Source: SAR92 clade bacterium H455
Lineage (GTDB): Bacteria; Pseudomonadota; Gammaproteobacteria; Pseudomonadales; Porticoccaceae
Assembly (NCBI GenBank): GCA_024802545.1
Contig: CP103416.1
Coordinates: 2,480,001-2,544,000 of the forward strand
Direction of reading: 5' to 3'
DNA length: 64,000 nt
In this document: one piece after another, positions 31,851 through 40,967 of the stretch
Position numbering within the stretch: position 1 is the stretch's first letter
Layout: every line of letters starts with the position of its first letter
The notes under the pieces: generated by a model
Database searches by the model: none
What the model was told of the DNA's origin: nothing
Seen by the model: only the letters and a program-made list of their open reading frames with translations
Position numbers and translations under genes: made by a program

Positions 31851-34159
31851 CGATCCAGCAAATTATCGTCAATTATTTTAGGTGTTATGAAAATAAGTAT
31901 TTCACGTTTTTCAATATTGCGCAGGTCATTTCGAAACAACTTACCCAACAAGGGTAAATCACCCAGCAATGGTACCTTCTCTGTGCCATTAACTTCTTCT
32001 GTTTGAAAAATACCCCCTAATACCAGTGTTTGCCCGTTGCCGACCAATGCCTGAGTTTCGATCTGAGTAATATCGATCGACGGCTCTCCTGTGGGAGTAA
32101 ACGCACCTACTGAATCCTGTGAAACCAGCAAATCCATGATAATTCTATTGTCCGGTGTGATCTGAGGGGTAACCTCTAACTGTAACACCGCTTCCTTGAA
32201 TTCTATGCTAGTTGCGCCGCTCGAGGTAGCCTTTTGGTAGGCTATTTCAGTTCCCGATTTAATCACCGCTTGCTGCTTGTCGCCGGTAAGTACTTTTGGC
32301 TGGGAGACAATTTCGCCAAAGCCATCGGACTCTAAGGCGCTCAGCTCTAGATCAATGAGGAAATTATCGGTTAGGTAACCAAGACTGAAAGAACCGGTGG
32401 GATTGGCGACACCGAGATCTACCGCCAAGCTGTCACCCAAGCCAAAGTCAAAAGCTCTGGTATAGGTCGTTGGGCCATCATCACCACCCCCCGGCACCCC
32501 ATCAGCACCGTTATCCGTTTCTATCTCATCAGCAGAATAAGTGAAACTTTCCTTTACACCAGCACCAGGTGCAAGCCCAGATCTACGCCCGGAAAAACCC
32601 AGAGTTCGATCACCAAATGCACTGCTAGTGGTACTACCAGCAAGCTTATCAATACCTGCCAAGCCCCAGGTTACGCCGAGCTCTTTTTTGAAGTCGGTAT
32701 TGGCAATGACAATACGCGCTTCAATTAATACCTGCTTAATCGGTACATCAATTTCATCGATCAGACGTTTAAAAGCATTAATCTTATCTTCTGTATCGGT
32801 GAGAATGATTGTGTTAGTGCGCTCGTCGACTATGGCACTGCCGCGCTCTGACAAGATAGTGGTAGTGGCGTTGCCTTCACGACCGCCACCACTGGACTGA
32901 CCCTCATCGCTGCGGCTGGCGGTAAACAATTCAAAAATTTCTGCGGCGTCAGCATATTTAATCCGCACAAAAGTCGTTTCCAGTGGGGCTAATTCCTGAA
33001 GCTGTTTGTTGGCCTCAACCTGCAGGCGCTCCTGCTCGGCAATTTCAGCTGCTGGCGCGACCATCAGAACATTGCCTTCCTGACGCTTATCTAGGCCCTT
33101 GGCTTTAAGAATAATTTCCAGAGCCTGATCCCAGGGCACATCATCCAACCACAGCGTAATATTACCCGTGACCGTGTCACTGGCCACCAGGTTCAGTGAG
33201 GTGAATTCAGCGATAATTTGCAGTACTGAGCGCACCTCAATATCTTGAAAATCCAGAGTTAAACGCTCGCCACTAAAGGCAAACTTTTTCGATTGCTCCT
33301 CAACTTCAGCATCGGTGAGCGGCTTGATATTAACCACATATTGACCATCGGCTTGATAGGCGAGATAGTCATATTGCCCAGAGGCGTCGATAGTCACAGT
33401 GGTAGTGGTGCCCTCTTGCTTGCTATCGATGGTCTTAACTGGCGTGGCGAAATCCACAACATCGAGACGCCTATCGAATTGATCGGGCAACTCAGTCTGA
33501 TAAAAAGACAGTTGAATCTGGTGATTGCTGCGATCAATATCCACATTAACCGAGGGCTGGCTAAGACTAATATGTATGCTACCTGAACCATCTTCGCCGC
33601 GACGGAAATCCACATCGGTGACAGCTAAAGCATTGTGCTTAAGCGCTGTAGTAACAGCTGTATTAGCAGTGCTAGATCCCTGTGAAAGAGCTACTTGAGA
33701 AGCAACTGCCGCCAGTGAATCAGACCGGCTTGATAAGTTGGTTTCAATACCAGTTCCAGCACCTGCGCGCACAGTAACGCTGTTATTGTCGCTGTCTATT
33801 TCAAAAGGTATGGATTGATTAAGATTAACTATAAGTCGCGTCCGGCTACCATCTGAAATAATCACAGCCTCATTGGCATTTTCAAAACCCAAGGCATATT
33901 TTTTTTGCGACAAACTGCTTTCGACTCCAGGAAAATCTACAACCAAACGTGCGGGATTGCCAATCTCATAGGCGTTGGTCTCGGGTGGCTGCTCGGAAAA
34001 CTGCAATCTGATCTCAAACTGATCTCCTTGAAGAGAAGCAAATTCAATATCTGTTACCTGAGTTGCTGCACCAGCAAGTCCCGGCAAAAGCGCCAATAAA
34101 AAATAGATGTTGCGTTTGATTCGACTGATCATTTTTTGTTTCCCTAGCGAGTTGCTCAT
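31847..34159 (-). CDS. pilQ: Type IV pilus secretin PilQ
   Basis: 770 residues. Signal peptide ends near A-L-L-P-G-L-A-G-A (translation may start at the first Met, overlapping pilP by four bases, or at M10). Two AMIN domains (about 35-130 and 180-275) bind peptidoglycan, then an STN/N0 domain (about 300-370), an N1 domain (about 395-475) with a Gly/Ser-rich loop, and the C-terminal secretin barrel (about 585-768) with the V-P-L-L-G-D-L-P-L-L-G-K-L-F signature. Forms the outer-membrane gate for the pilus fibre. Last pil gene of pilMNOPQ. Confidence 0.97.
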   Translation of the reverse strand: MSNSLGKQKMISRIKRNIYFLLALLPGLAGAATQVTDIEFASLQGDQFEIRLQFSEQPPETNAYEIGNPARLVVDFPGVESSLSQKKYALGFENANEAVIISDGSRTRLIVNLNQSIPFEIDSDNNSVTVRAGAGTGIETNLSSRSDSLAAVASQVALSQGSSTANTAVTTALKHNALAVTDVDFRRGEDGSGSIHISLSQPSVNVDIDRSNHQIQLSFYQTELPDQFDRRLDVVDFATPVKTIDSKQEGTTTTVTIDASGQYDYLAYQADGQYVVNIKPLTDAEVEEQSKKFAFSGERLTLDFQDIEVRSVLQIIAEFTSLNLVASDTVTGNITLWLDDVPWDQALEIILKAKGLDKRQEGNVLMVAPAAEIAEQERLQVEANKQLQELAPLETTFVRIKYADAAEIFELFTASRSDEGQSSGGGREGNATTTILSERGSAIVDERTNTIILTDTEDKINAFKRLIDEIDVPIKQVLIEARIVIANTDFKKELGVTWGLAGIDKLAGSTTSSAFGDRTLGFSGRRSGLAPGAGVKESFTYSADEIETDNGADGVPGGGDDGPTTYTRAFDFGLGDSLAVDLGVANPTGSFSLGYLTDNFLIDLELSALESDGFGEIVSQPKVLTGDKQQAVIKSGTEIAYQKATSSGATSIEFKEAVLQLEVTPQITPDNRIIMDLLVSQDSVGAFTPTGEPSIDITQIETQALVGNGQTLVLGGIFQTEEVNGTEKVPLLGDLPLLGKLFRNDLRNIEKREILIFITPKIIDDNLLDR

Positions 34160-34680
34160 TCTTCCATGGCCATTGTGCGCGGTCGGTTAATCCATCCGCC
34201 TTTACCGTCCGGAACGGTTTCGATAAGCTCGATCTCACGGCGATTTATATGCGTGATTAAGCCAAAATTTCTACCTAAATAATTGCCGTCTGTTACGCGA
34301 TGAACCTTGCCTCCACCATCGTCCACAAGCGCCCACATCGTATTACCTTTGGCCAGTATTCCGACCATGGAGAGAGATGTATAATTAATTAGTTCGAGGG
34401 GTTCTTTGGCTCTCGATTGATCGGGGGCCGACACCGCTTTACCCGAAATTTTTTCATCTCCAGTGATAATGGCTGGTGCCTCAAAAGGACTGCGCAATGC
34501 CAGGACAGAATAATTAAAGCGCTCCGCCGCTGGATATTCAGGAAGTGGCTCTATAACGCCCTGAGGTCTAGTGCGCGCATCGCTCATTTTCTTATCCAGA
34601 TCACTGTGCTGGCGGTCACTTGAACATCCCGCAAGACTGACCAAAGAGACTAAAGCTATTACTACAAAATGATTGCTCAC
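34156..34680 (-). CDS. pilP: Type IV pilus inner-membrane lipoprotein PilP
   Basis: 174 residues. Lipobox L-A-G-C near residue 19 after a short hydrophobic signal makes it a periplasm-facing lipoprotein. The C-terminal beta domain contains V-G-I-L-A-K-G-N-T-M-W-A-L-V-D-D-G-G and G-N-Y-L-G-R-N-F-G. PilP links the PilN-PilO dimer to the N0 domain of PilQ. ATGA overlaps of four bases join it to both pilO upstream and pilQ downstream. Confidence 0.95.
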   Translation of the reverse strand: MSNHFVVIALVSLVSLAGCSSDRQHSDLDKKMSDARTRPQGVIEPLPEYPAAERFNYSVLALRSPFEAPAIITGDEKISGKAVSAPDQSRAKEPLELINYTSLSMVGILAKGNTMWALVDDGGGKVHRVTDGNYLGRNFGLITHINRREIELIETVPDGKGGWINRPRTMAMEE

Positions 34681-35288
34681 TGTTCTGCCTCCGCTTTATA
34701 TCTGTAGGTCCGAGCATCGATCTGCATATTCAGGCGAGAGCCATCAGATTGCTTGATTACGTAATCATGGAGAGTAACTATGCGCGGCAGTGAAGCGACA
34801 CCACTGACAAAGGAGCCAAAGTCATGATAGTCGCCTGTGACATCTATTTTGATTGGCAACTCCACATAGAATTCTGAAATCCTTTCCGGCTGTAAATTGA
34901 TTGACTTCATCACTAGACCGCTGCCATAGGCAACCTCAGTAATATCTTCTAAGAGGCCGGGTACCTCTGTATCCTTGGGCAGTTGCTTGAGCAGTGCGCC
35001 AAAAGTTTCATCCAGCTCAATCATCTGCTGACGGTAAGCATCCAGATTAGCTGCGAGAAAGGCTTTACTCTGGTACTGCTGCAGTAACTCGCGCTCTTGG
35101 GCAACAGCTCGCTCAGTTAAAAGACTAATATCCTTGATCTTTAAAAAATAACCCAAGCCAATGATCAGCAACAGGATTGATGCGACTAAAACGGTTTTTA
35201 ATGCCGCAGGCCAAACGCCAATCTGCTGAATATCCAGATCGGCGAAGTCGATATCCTTAAGCTCATTTAGACTCTCTTTAAATGACAT
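34677..35288 (-). CDS. pilO: Type IV pilus alignment protein PilO
   Basis: 203 residues from the ATG at 35288, which has an AGGG Shine-Dalgarno about 8 bases upstream and gives the usual M-S-F-K-E-S-L-N-E-L PilO N-terminus. An in-frame TTG at 35339 would add 17 residues but has poor support. A single transmembrane helix (about 32-50) is followed by a periplasmic coiled coil (about 60-105) and a ferredoxin-like domain. Dimerises with PilN to form the inner-membrane alignment platform. Separated from pilN by 79 bases, the only sizeable gap in this operon. Confidence 0.93.
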   Translation of the reverse strand: MSFKESLNELKDIDFADLDIQQIGVWPAALKTVLVASILLLIIGLGYFLKIKDISLLTERAVAQERELLQQYQSKAFLAANLDAYRQQMIELDETFGALLKQLPKDTEVPGLLEDITEVAYGSGLVMKSINLQPERISEFYVELPIKIDVTGDYHDFGSFVSGVASLPRIVTLHDYVIKQSDGSRLNMQIDARTYRYKAEAEQ

Positions 35289-35340
35289 AACATCCCTGCT
35301 AATAATTTTGTTCTGTTGTCGTAATTTAAGTGCTAGCAAT

Positions 35341-35366
35341 CCTATTTAAGAGCCCTATTTAAGAGC
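35341..35366. repeat. Perfect 13-bp tandem duplication in the pilN-pilO gap
   Basis: CCTATTTAAGAGC occurs twice head to tail (35341-35353 and 35354-35366), one base before the pilN stop codon. The unit length is not a multiple of three and the repeat lies outside both coding regions when pilO starts at 35288. Confidence 0.9.
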
Positions 35367-35367
35367 T

Positions 35368-35940
35368 CTATTGAAGCGATCTTTCTGGTCCTGCTGGCGC
35401 AGGTCTCTCTATCTCCACCTGCAAATCAAAAACGCTACCCTGCTCACCCATTCTTGCATCATGCTGTACTCTGGTGAGATTTGAATTAGCGTATTTATGA
35501 GACATATCCAGATTTCTCATAAGGGTAGAAATGCGACTATTGGACTCGGAGTAACCAGATACTTTAAAGGTCGCTTCGCTGAGTTCCAGTGAGTCCAAAT
35601 AGGTGCCGTCGGGCACTGCGCGAACCAGTTCGTCAAATATTTTTACAATCTCAGAACGGTTACCCTGTAGATCCTGAATAACTTTCATTCTCGACAGCAT
35701 TTCCTGCTTCTTGTTTTTTAACTGGCTGATTTCGGCAACCTTTTTATCCATCTCAGCAATATTTGACTGCAGATAGCTGTTCCTTGAGTTCTGATTATCC
35801 AATTGGTTCTGAGCCAAAAAGACCCATAAAAGAACCAGCGCAAAACCGCTAAGGGCAGAGGCAATCAGCTTGCCGAGAAACGCTTTGCGCTGTAACTCAC
35901 GTGCTTCTTCCCGCCAGGGGAGTAGATTAATTGTCGTCAT
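35368..35940 (-). CDS. pilN: Type IV pilus alignment protein PilN
   Basis: 190 residues. The cytoplasmic N-terminus I-N-L-L-P-W-R-E is the conserved peptide that docks into a groove of PilM. A transmembrane helix at about 22-43 is followed by a periplasmic coiled coil (about 47-90) and a small alpha/beta domain. Assembles with PilO. Begins directly after the pilM stop codon with no intergenic bases. Confidence 0.96.
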   Translation of the reverse strand: MTTINLLPWREEARELQRKAFLGKLIASALSGFALVLLWVFLAQNQLDNQNSRNSYLQSNIAEMDKKVAEISQLKNKKQEMLSRMKVIQDLQGNRSEIVKIFDELVRAVPDGTYLDSLELSEATFKVSGYSESNSRISTLMRNLDMSHKYANSNLTRVQHDARMGEQGSVFDLQVEIERPAPAGPERSLQ

Positions 35941-37008
35941 TTAATCAAAACTCCTCATGGCTAAGCCCACGGCAAGCAGCATAGCTGGTGCATCATTAGC
36001 CAGGGCAGTTGGGTTGATTGACTTGTGCAATTGCATATTGGCAAAGGGGTTGGCCACCGCCGTCGGTAGACCTATAACCTGCTCAACTTCATCTACCAAC
36101 CCCTCCAGTGCCGAAACACCCCCGGCCAAGAAAAGCTGATCGACATAATTAAAGTGACTGGAGCTATAAAAAAATTGCAGTGAGCGAGTTATGTGTTGCA
36201 CTAGAGACTCTTTGAACGGTGCCAAGACTTCCGTGGCATAGTCTTCCGGCAGCCCCCCTTTGCGTTTTGCCTCTCCGGCTTCCTCCCAGGAGAGTCCGTA
36301 GCGCCGCTGAATTTCTTCGGTGAGCTCCTTGCCGCCAAACTGCTGCTCTCTACTGTAGATGATTTTTCCGTCCACCAGTACGGTAAAGCTAAAGACGCTG
36401 GCCCCTATATCGGCAATGGCAACCACCTGATCACTGACCTCGTCCAGCTGCCCCTCAATAAGCTTGTAGGCGCGCTCCACCGCAAAGCTCTCGACATCGA
36501 TGACTTTCGGATTGAAACCTGCCATCTCTATAGCCTGACGGCGATGTTCAACATTTTCTTGGCGACAGGCGGCTAACAGCACTCGGACTAAATCGGGATT
36601 GTTTTCGGCTTCGCCCAAGACATCGAAGTCGAAGGCCACTTCTTCCATTGGGTAGGGGATATATTGATCGGCTTCCACTTCGATTTGCATTTCCATCTGC
36701 AACTCAGTGAGACCCGCGGGTAATTCAATCTCTTTGGTAATCACCGAAGAGGAGGACACTGCTGCCACTATATCGGTGAGTTTGCTACCGGAGCGCTTTA
36801 CCACTGCGGCGATAGTCTCTGACAGGGCGTCGAGATCAGCTATATTTTTATCAACTATGGTATTTGGCGGCAGGGGAAGAACGCGGTAGGCCTCGACTTT
36901 AAAGCTGTCTCCGGCCTTGCTCAGCTCAATCAGCTTGACCGCTGACGAGGAAATATCCATTCCCAATATAGGCTTCGAGGGCTTGGCGAAAAAATCGAAA
37001 AAATCCAT
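35941..37008 (-). CDS. pilM: Type IV pilus assembly ATPase-like PilM
   Basis: 355 residues. Actin/FtsA-like cytoplasmic protein with the phosphate-1 motif G-M-D-I-S-S-S-A-V-K-L (16-26), the phosphate-2 region A-D-I-G-A-S-V-F-S-F and the adenosine motif L-A-G-G-V-S-A-L-E-G. Binds ATP and the PilN N-terminus, linking cytoplasmic events to the alignment complex. First gene of pilMNOPQ, divergent from mrcA across 239 bases. The same junction is found in Pseudomonas. Confidence 0.97.
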   Translation of the reverse strand: MDFFDFFAKPSKPILGMDISSSAVKLIELSKAGDSFKVEAYRVLPLPPNTIVDKNIADLDALSETIAAVVKRSGSKLTDIVAAVSSSSVITKEIELPAGLTELQMEMQIEVEADQYIPYPMEEVAFDFDVLGEAENNPDLVRVLLAACRQENVEHRRQAIEMAGFNPKVIDVESFAVERAYKLIEGQLDEVSDQVVAIADIGASVFSFTVLVDGKIIYSREQQFGGKELTEEIQRRYGLSWEEAGEAKRKGGLPEDYATEVLAPFKESLVQHITRSLQFFYSSSHFNYVDQLFLAGGVSALEGLVDEVEQVIGLPTAVANPFANMQLHKSINPTALANDAPAMLLAVGLAMRSFD

Positions 37009-37121
37009 TTTCTTATATAAGTCCTTTATTTAGGCTACTCTTGTCCACAATTCTAAGTGGCGGCTCACGGTAACAACCGATGGTATCCTTGCAAATGATG
37101 CACTTCACATTCCCTACACTC

Positions 37122-37127
37122 TATAAT
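37122..37127 (+). promoter_or_regulatory. Likely -10 element upstream of mrcA
   Basis: A consensus TATAAT in the pilM-mrcA divergent region, about 120 bases before the mrcA ATG. The -35 at the proper distance (TGCACT, 37099-37104) is weak, so this is a tentative promoter. An inverted repeat lies about 25 bases downstream. Confidence 0.4.
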
Positions 37128-37151
37128 AGACACTGATTTTGCCGGTGCCGG

Positions 37152-37170
37152 AAATTGGTGCACCCAATTT
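37152..37170. repeat. Operator-like inverted repeat upstream of mrcA
   Basis: AAATTGG (37152-37158) and CCAATTT (37164-37170) form a perfect 7-bp inverted repeat around TGCAC. It lies between the putative mrcA -10 element and the mrcA start. Size and symmetry fit a dimeric regulator site, but the regulator is unknown. Confidence 0.4.
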
Positions 37171-37247
37171 AATAAGAGTTAGAACGCTATTGAAGTAACT
37201 CTTTGGTAATTTTTAACTAAAAACGACCCCACGGCTAAGCGATAGTT

Positions 37248-39791
37248 ATGCGAAGACTGATTAAACCCCTAGCGCTGCTAGCCCTCCTTGGAATAGGCGG
37301 CTTCCTTGTCGTCGCCTCTTGTTTGTACCTCTACCTTAGCCCAAAACTCCCATCAGTCGAGGAACTAAAGGAGATCGAGTTACAAATTCCACTGCGAATC
37401 TATTCACAAGATTTGAAAGTTATTGCGGAGTTCGGCGAAAAGAAGCGTTCGCCAGTATCATTCGACGAAATACCTCAACCAATGATCGATGCGTTTCTTG
37501 CCGCCGAGGATGACGGATTCTTTGAACACAGCGGAATCGCTGTAACTGGCCTACTTCGCGCCGCAGGTGAATTGATTACTACGGGCCGAATACGAAGCGG
37601 TGGCAGCACTATCACCATGCAGGTGGCGCGCAACTTCTTTCTCAGCAATCGCCAGGAATTTACCCGCAAATTCAACGAAATACTGCTCGCTTTTAAAATT
37701 GAGGAGGGCCTCACCAAGCAGGAGATACTCTCTCTTTATACCAATAAGATTTATTTCGGTAACAGAGCCTATGGCATTGGGGCTGCAGCCAACGTGTATT
37801 ATGGTAAAAAACTCAATCAGCTGACCCTGGCAGAAAGCGCGATGATTGCAGGTCTGCCAAAAGCGCCTTCATCCTATAACCCCATAGCCAACCCCGAGCG
37901 CGCACTGATTCGTCGTAATTGGATACTCAAGCGCATGCTGTTCCTCGACAATATCACCGAGGAACAGTATCAAGTCGCCTTGCAAGAGCCTGATAGGGCT
38001 TCTTACCACGGCTCTATATCGGAACTCAGTGCCGCTTATGTTGCCGAAATGGTACGCCAGCAGGTAGTGGATAAATTTGGCCTTAAGGCCTATACCGAAG
38101 GCTACTCTGCAATCACCACCATAGATTCAACCATGCAAAAACAGGGGGTCAGTGCTGTGCAAATAGGCATTCTCGCCTATGACCAACGGCACGGTTACCG
38201 CGGCCCAGAAGAGACCGCAGTGGCGGAGGAGGAGTGGTCTGAATTACTGAGCAAGACATCAACGTTTGGCACACTCGAGCCGGTTATTGTCAGCGATGTG
38301 GCCGACGACCGCCTCTGGGTACTCAATCGCGGCGGCGATATTGAGGAGTTAAATTGGCTCGATGGGCTTAAAGATCTGCGACTCTACAAAACCGTCAATA
38401 CCCGAAGTGCGCCCATTACCAGCGCCGAGGATCTATTTAGCCGCGGCGACTTGATTCGTATAATTCGTCGAGACGACGGCTCTCCCACTTTGGCTCAGAT
38501 GCCTGAAGTACAGGCTGCACTGGTGGCGCTCAATCCTCAGGACGGCGCCATCCGCACATTGGTCGGTGGCTTTGATTTCCGCCACAGCCGCTTTAACCGA
38601 GTCACTCAGGCTCTGCGTCAGCCAGGGTCGAACTTCAAGCCCTTTATCTATGCCGCTGCACTCAACAGTGGTTTTACACCGGCTTCGATTATCAATGATG
38701 CGCCGGTAGTGTTTAACGATAAAAACTTAGAGGACATGTGGCGGCCGGAAAATGACGGCGGCAAGTTCTACGGCCCGACCCGCCTCCGCGAGGCGCTCTA
38801 CCGCTCACGCAATATGGTGTCGATCAGACTGCTGCGCCGCATGGGTATTGATCGCACTCTGGAGGGTCTGCAGGCGTTTGGTTTTGATACGGGTGATATG
38901 CCTATAGATCTGTCTCTGGCTCTCGGAAGCCACGCCTTAACACCACTCAAAGTAGCCAGTGCCTATAATATTATTGCCAATGGCGGTTACAGTGTTTCTC
39001 CCTATGTGCTGGACACCGTGATCGACCGCGACGGCAATATTATCTATCAAGCGACACCAAAAACACTGTGCAATAGCTGTGAAACCGGCACAGTTGATAG
39101 TGAGACCAATCCTGTAGCCTTAGCCGCAGATCCATCTAACACTGATGCGAAAGCTTACTCCGCTGCAGTGAACCAAGTGGATATGCAACTGGAAGAATTG
39201 CTCAATAGCCTCGCCGATGAATCAATTGCCGAGGAAGAGCGCAAAAGCTTAGAAGTTATTAAGCGCGCACTGCAGCAGCGGCCAACCGACAAGGCGGCCA
39301 AGCCCAGGGCCGATAGAGTGGTCAATAAACAAACCGCTTTTCTGATCGACTCAATGTTAAAAGATGTCATTTCACGAGGCACGGGGGTCAAAGCAAAGGT
39401 GCTCAAGCGCACCGATCTTGCGGGTAAAACAGGTACTACCAACGGACCCAGAGATGCCTGGTTTTCTGGCTACTCGCCGCATCTGACCGTGACCACCTGG
39501 GTCGGATTCGACAACAATGCAAAGATCGGTCGCAATGAATACGGTGGATCAGCTGCACTACCGATTTGGATCGACTTTGCCCGTCAGGCTCTTGAGGGCA
39601 AGCCTGATATAGAGAGGCCGCAGCCGGACGGAATCGTTATGGTGAAAATAGACGCCAAAACCGGCAAGCGTGTGGCGCCAAATAAAAGCGGTATTTTTGA
39701 GTTTTTCAGAACAGAAAATGTGCCTGAATTGATCGGCGGAGAAACACTGCCAGGCGGCGCTGTTAATAGCCTGCCAGATGATCTGTTCTAG
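37248..39791 (+). CDS. mrcA: Penicillin-binding protein 1A
   Basis: 847 residues. N-terminal signal anchor (about 8-30), glycosyltransferase domain with catalytic Glu87 in E-D-D-G-F-F-E-H-S-G, an OB/linker region, and a transpeptidase domain with Ser461-x-x-Lys464 (S-N-F-K), S-R-N, and K-T-G-T-T at 727-731. Polymerises and cross-links peptidoglycan in the periplasm. A low-complexity insertion in the transpeptidase domain around 610-690 is normal for this class. Divergent from pilM and followed by yrfG. Confidence 0.97.
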   Translation: MRRLIKPLALLALLGIGGFLVVASCLYLYLSPKLPSVEELKEIELQIPLRIYSQDLKVIAEFGEKKRSPVSFDEIPQPMIDAFLAAEDDGFFEHSGIAVTGLLRAAGELITTGRIRSGGSTITMQVARNFFLSNRQEFTRKFNEILLAFKIEEGLTKQEILSLYTNKIYFGNRAYGIGAAANVYYGKKLNQLTLAESAMIAGLPKAPSSYNPIANPERALIRRNWILKRMLFLDNITEEQYQVALQEPDRASYHGSISELSAAYVAEMVRQQVVDKFGLKAYTEGYSAITTIDSTMQKQGVSAVQIGILAYDQRHGYRGPEETAVAEEEWSELLSKTSTFGTLEPVIVSDVADDRLWVLNRGGDIEELNWLDGLKDLRLYKTVNTRSAPITSAEDLFSRGDLIRIIRRDDGSPTLAQMPEVQAALVALNPQDGAIRTLVGGFDFRHSRFNRVTQALRQPGSNFKPFIYAAALNSGFTPASIINDAPVVFNDKNLEDMWRPENDGGKFYGPTRLREALYRSRNMVSIRLLRRMGIDRTLEGLQAFGFDTGDMPIDLSLALGSHALTPLKVASAYNIIANGGYSVSPYVLDTVIDRDGNIIYQATPKTLCNSCETGTVDSETNPVALAADPSNTDAKAYSAAVNQVDMQLEELLNSLADESIAEEERKSLEVIKRALQQRPTDKAAKPRADRVVNKQTAFLIDSMLKDVISRGTGVKAKVLKRTDLAGKTGTTNGPRDAWFSGYSPHLTVTTWVGFDNNAKIGRNEYGGSAALPIWIDFARQALEGKPDIERPQPDGIVMVKIDAKTGKRVAPNKSGIFEFFRTENVPELIGGETLPGGAVNSLPDDLF

Positions 39792-39827
39792 CACTAACAA
39801 CCCCATGTAATCGCTGGATTAAAAATA

Positions 39828-40496
39828 ATGACGCTAAATTGGCGCGACATCGACACCGTACTATTGGATATGGATGGCACATTGCTAGACCTGCACTTCG
39901 ATACCTTTTTCTGGCTGCAACATCTGCCCAAACGCTATGCCGAGCAGAACAATATGTCAGTGGAGCAGGTCGCCAAGCAACTCGCCAGACGCATGGATGA
40001 TTTTCAGGGAACCCTAAACTGGTATTGCACTGATTTTTGGTCTGAGGAATTCGACTTGGATATTCTCGCCCTGAAACAGGAAATTGATCATCTTATCGGC
40101 TATCGTCCCCATGCCCTCTCGTTTCTTGAAGTCCTGGGAACCCATAACAAGCAACGTGTTCTGGTAACCAATGCTCATCGCGACAGCGTTGATCTAAAGT
40201 TCGCCCTAACCGGTATTGACGCGCATCTTGACTCGGTTATCTCCTCTCATGACTACGGCCAGCCAAAAGAAGACCAGCGCTTCTGGCGGCAACTACAGGA
40301 GAATATTAATTTCGACCCAAAACGCACTCTGTTTATCGATGACTCGGAACCGGTACTGCGCTCTGCCGAGAAATTTGGTATTGCCCATTTGCTCTCCATA
40401 GAACAACCGGACAGTCAGAACGCTCGACGCCAGCCGTCCAACTTCCCAATGCTCGATTCATTTGCTCATCTTATGACCAGCGAAGGGTTGGCTTAA
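39828..40496 (+). CDS. yrfG: HAD-family nucleotidase YrfG-like
   Basis: 222 residues, the same length as E. coli YrfG. Motif I D-M-D-G-T-L-L-D supplies the nucleophile and acid/base aspartates, motif II is V-T-N-A-H, and motif IV is F-I-D-D-S-E. E. coli YrfG hydrolyses GMP and IMP to nucleosides. The mrcA-yrfG-hslR-hslO-pckA order matches the E. coli order with nudE and igaA missing. The stop is three bases before the hslR start. Confidence 0.9.
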   Translation: MTLNWRDIDTVLLDMDGTLLDLHFDTFFWLQHLPKRYAEQNNMSVEQVAKQLARRMDDFQGTLNWYCTDFWSEEFDLDILALKQEIDHLIGYRPHALSFLEVLGTHNKQRVLVTNAHRDSVDLKFALTGIDAHLDSVISSHDYGQPKEDQRFWRQLQENINFDPKRTLFIDDSEPVLRSAEKFGIAHLLSIEQPDSQNARRQPSNFPMLDSFAHLMTSEGLA

Positions 40497-40499
40497 GCT

Positions 40500-40874
40500 G
40501 TGGACAAAGTGCGCATTGATAAATGGCTATGGGCCGCGCGGTTTTTTAAAACGCGCTCTCTGGCTAAGTCCGCCATCGAAAGCGGCAAGGTTCACATAGA
40601 TGGCAACAAATCCAAAGCCAGCCGACAGTTAGAAATGGGCACCATTTTGACCATTCGCCAGGGCTTTGACAGTAAAACCGTCAAGGTTATAGGTCTATCA
40701 GAACAGCGCCGTGGCGCACCAGAGGCACTCTTGCTCTACGCTGAAACTGCTGAGAGTATCGCCCTGAGAGAGAAAGACAGCGCTCTGCGCAAAGCAGCCA
40801 ATGGCTCATTGATCAGCGACGGTAAACCGAACAAAAAACAGCGTCGCCAGATTCACCGTTTTTTAAGTAATTAA
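40500..40874 (+). CDS. hslR: Heat shock protein 15 (Hsp15), ribosome-associated
   Basis: 124 residues from a GTG start. The S4 RNA-binding domain begins at once (V-R-I-D-K-W-L-W-A-A-R-F-F-K-T-R) and is followed by a basic helical C-terminal tail (K-P-N-K-K-Q-R-R-Q-I-H-R-F). Hsp15 binds 50S subunits that carry a nascent chain and peptidyl-tRNA, helping recycle aborted complexes. Immediately follows yrfG, so probably co-transcribed. Confidence 0.95.
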   Translation: MDKVRIDKWLWAARFFKTRSLAKSAIESGKVHIDGNKSKASRQLEMGTILTIRQGFDSKTVKVIGLSEQRRGAPEALLLYAETAESIALREKDSALRKAANGSLISDGKPNKKQRRQIHRFLSN

Positions 40875-40967
40875 GCCGTGAAGCTTCACTCAACAGGCCC
40901 AAGCCTGCATAAAATAAGCCCGGGGTTTTGATTAAATAAAGTAGGCCCGCAGAAAAATATCAGTACA

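Noticed and set aside
37475-37717. Antisense frame inside mrcA
   Set aside because: Shadow of the intact PBP1A gene, which has all its catalytic motifs.
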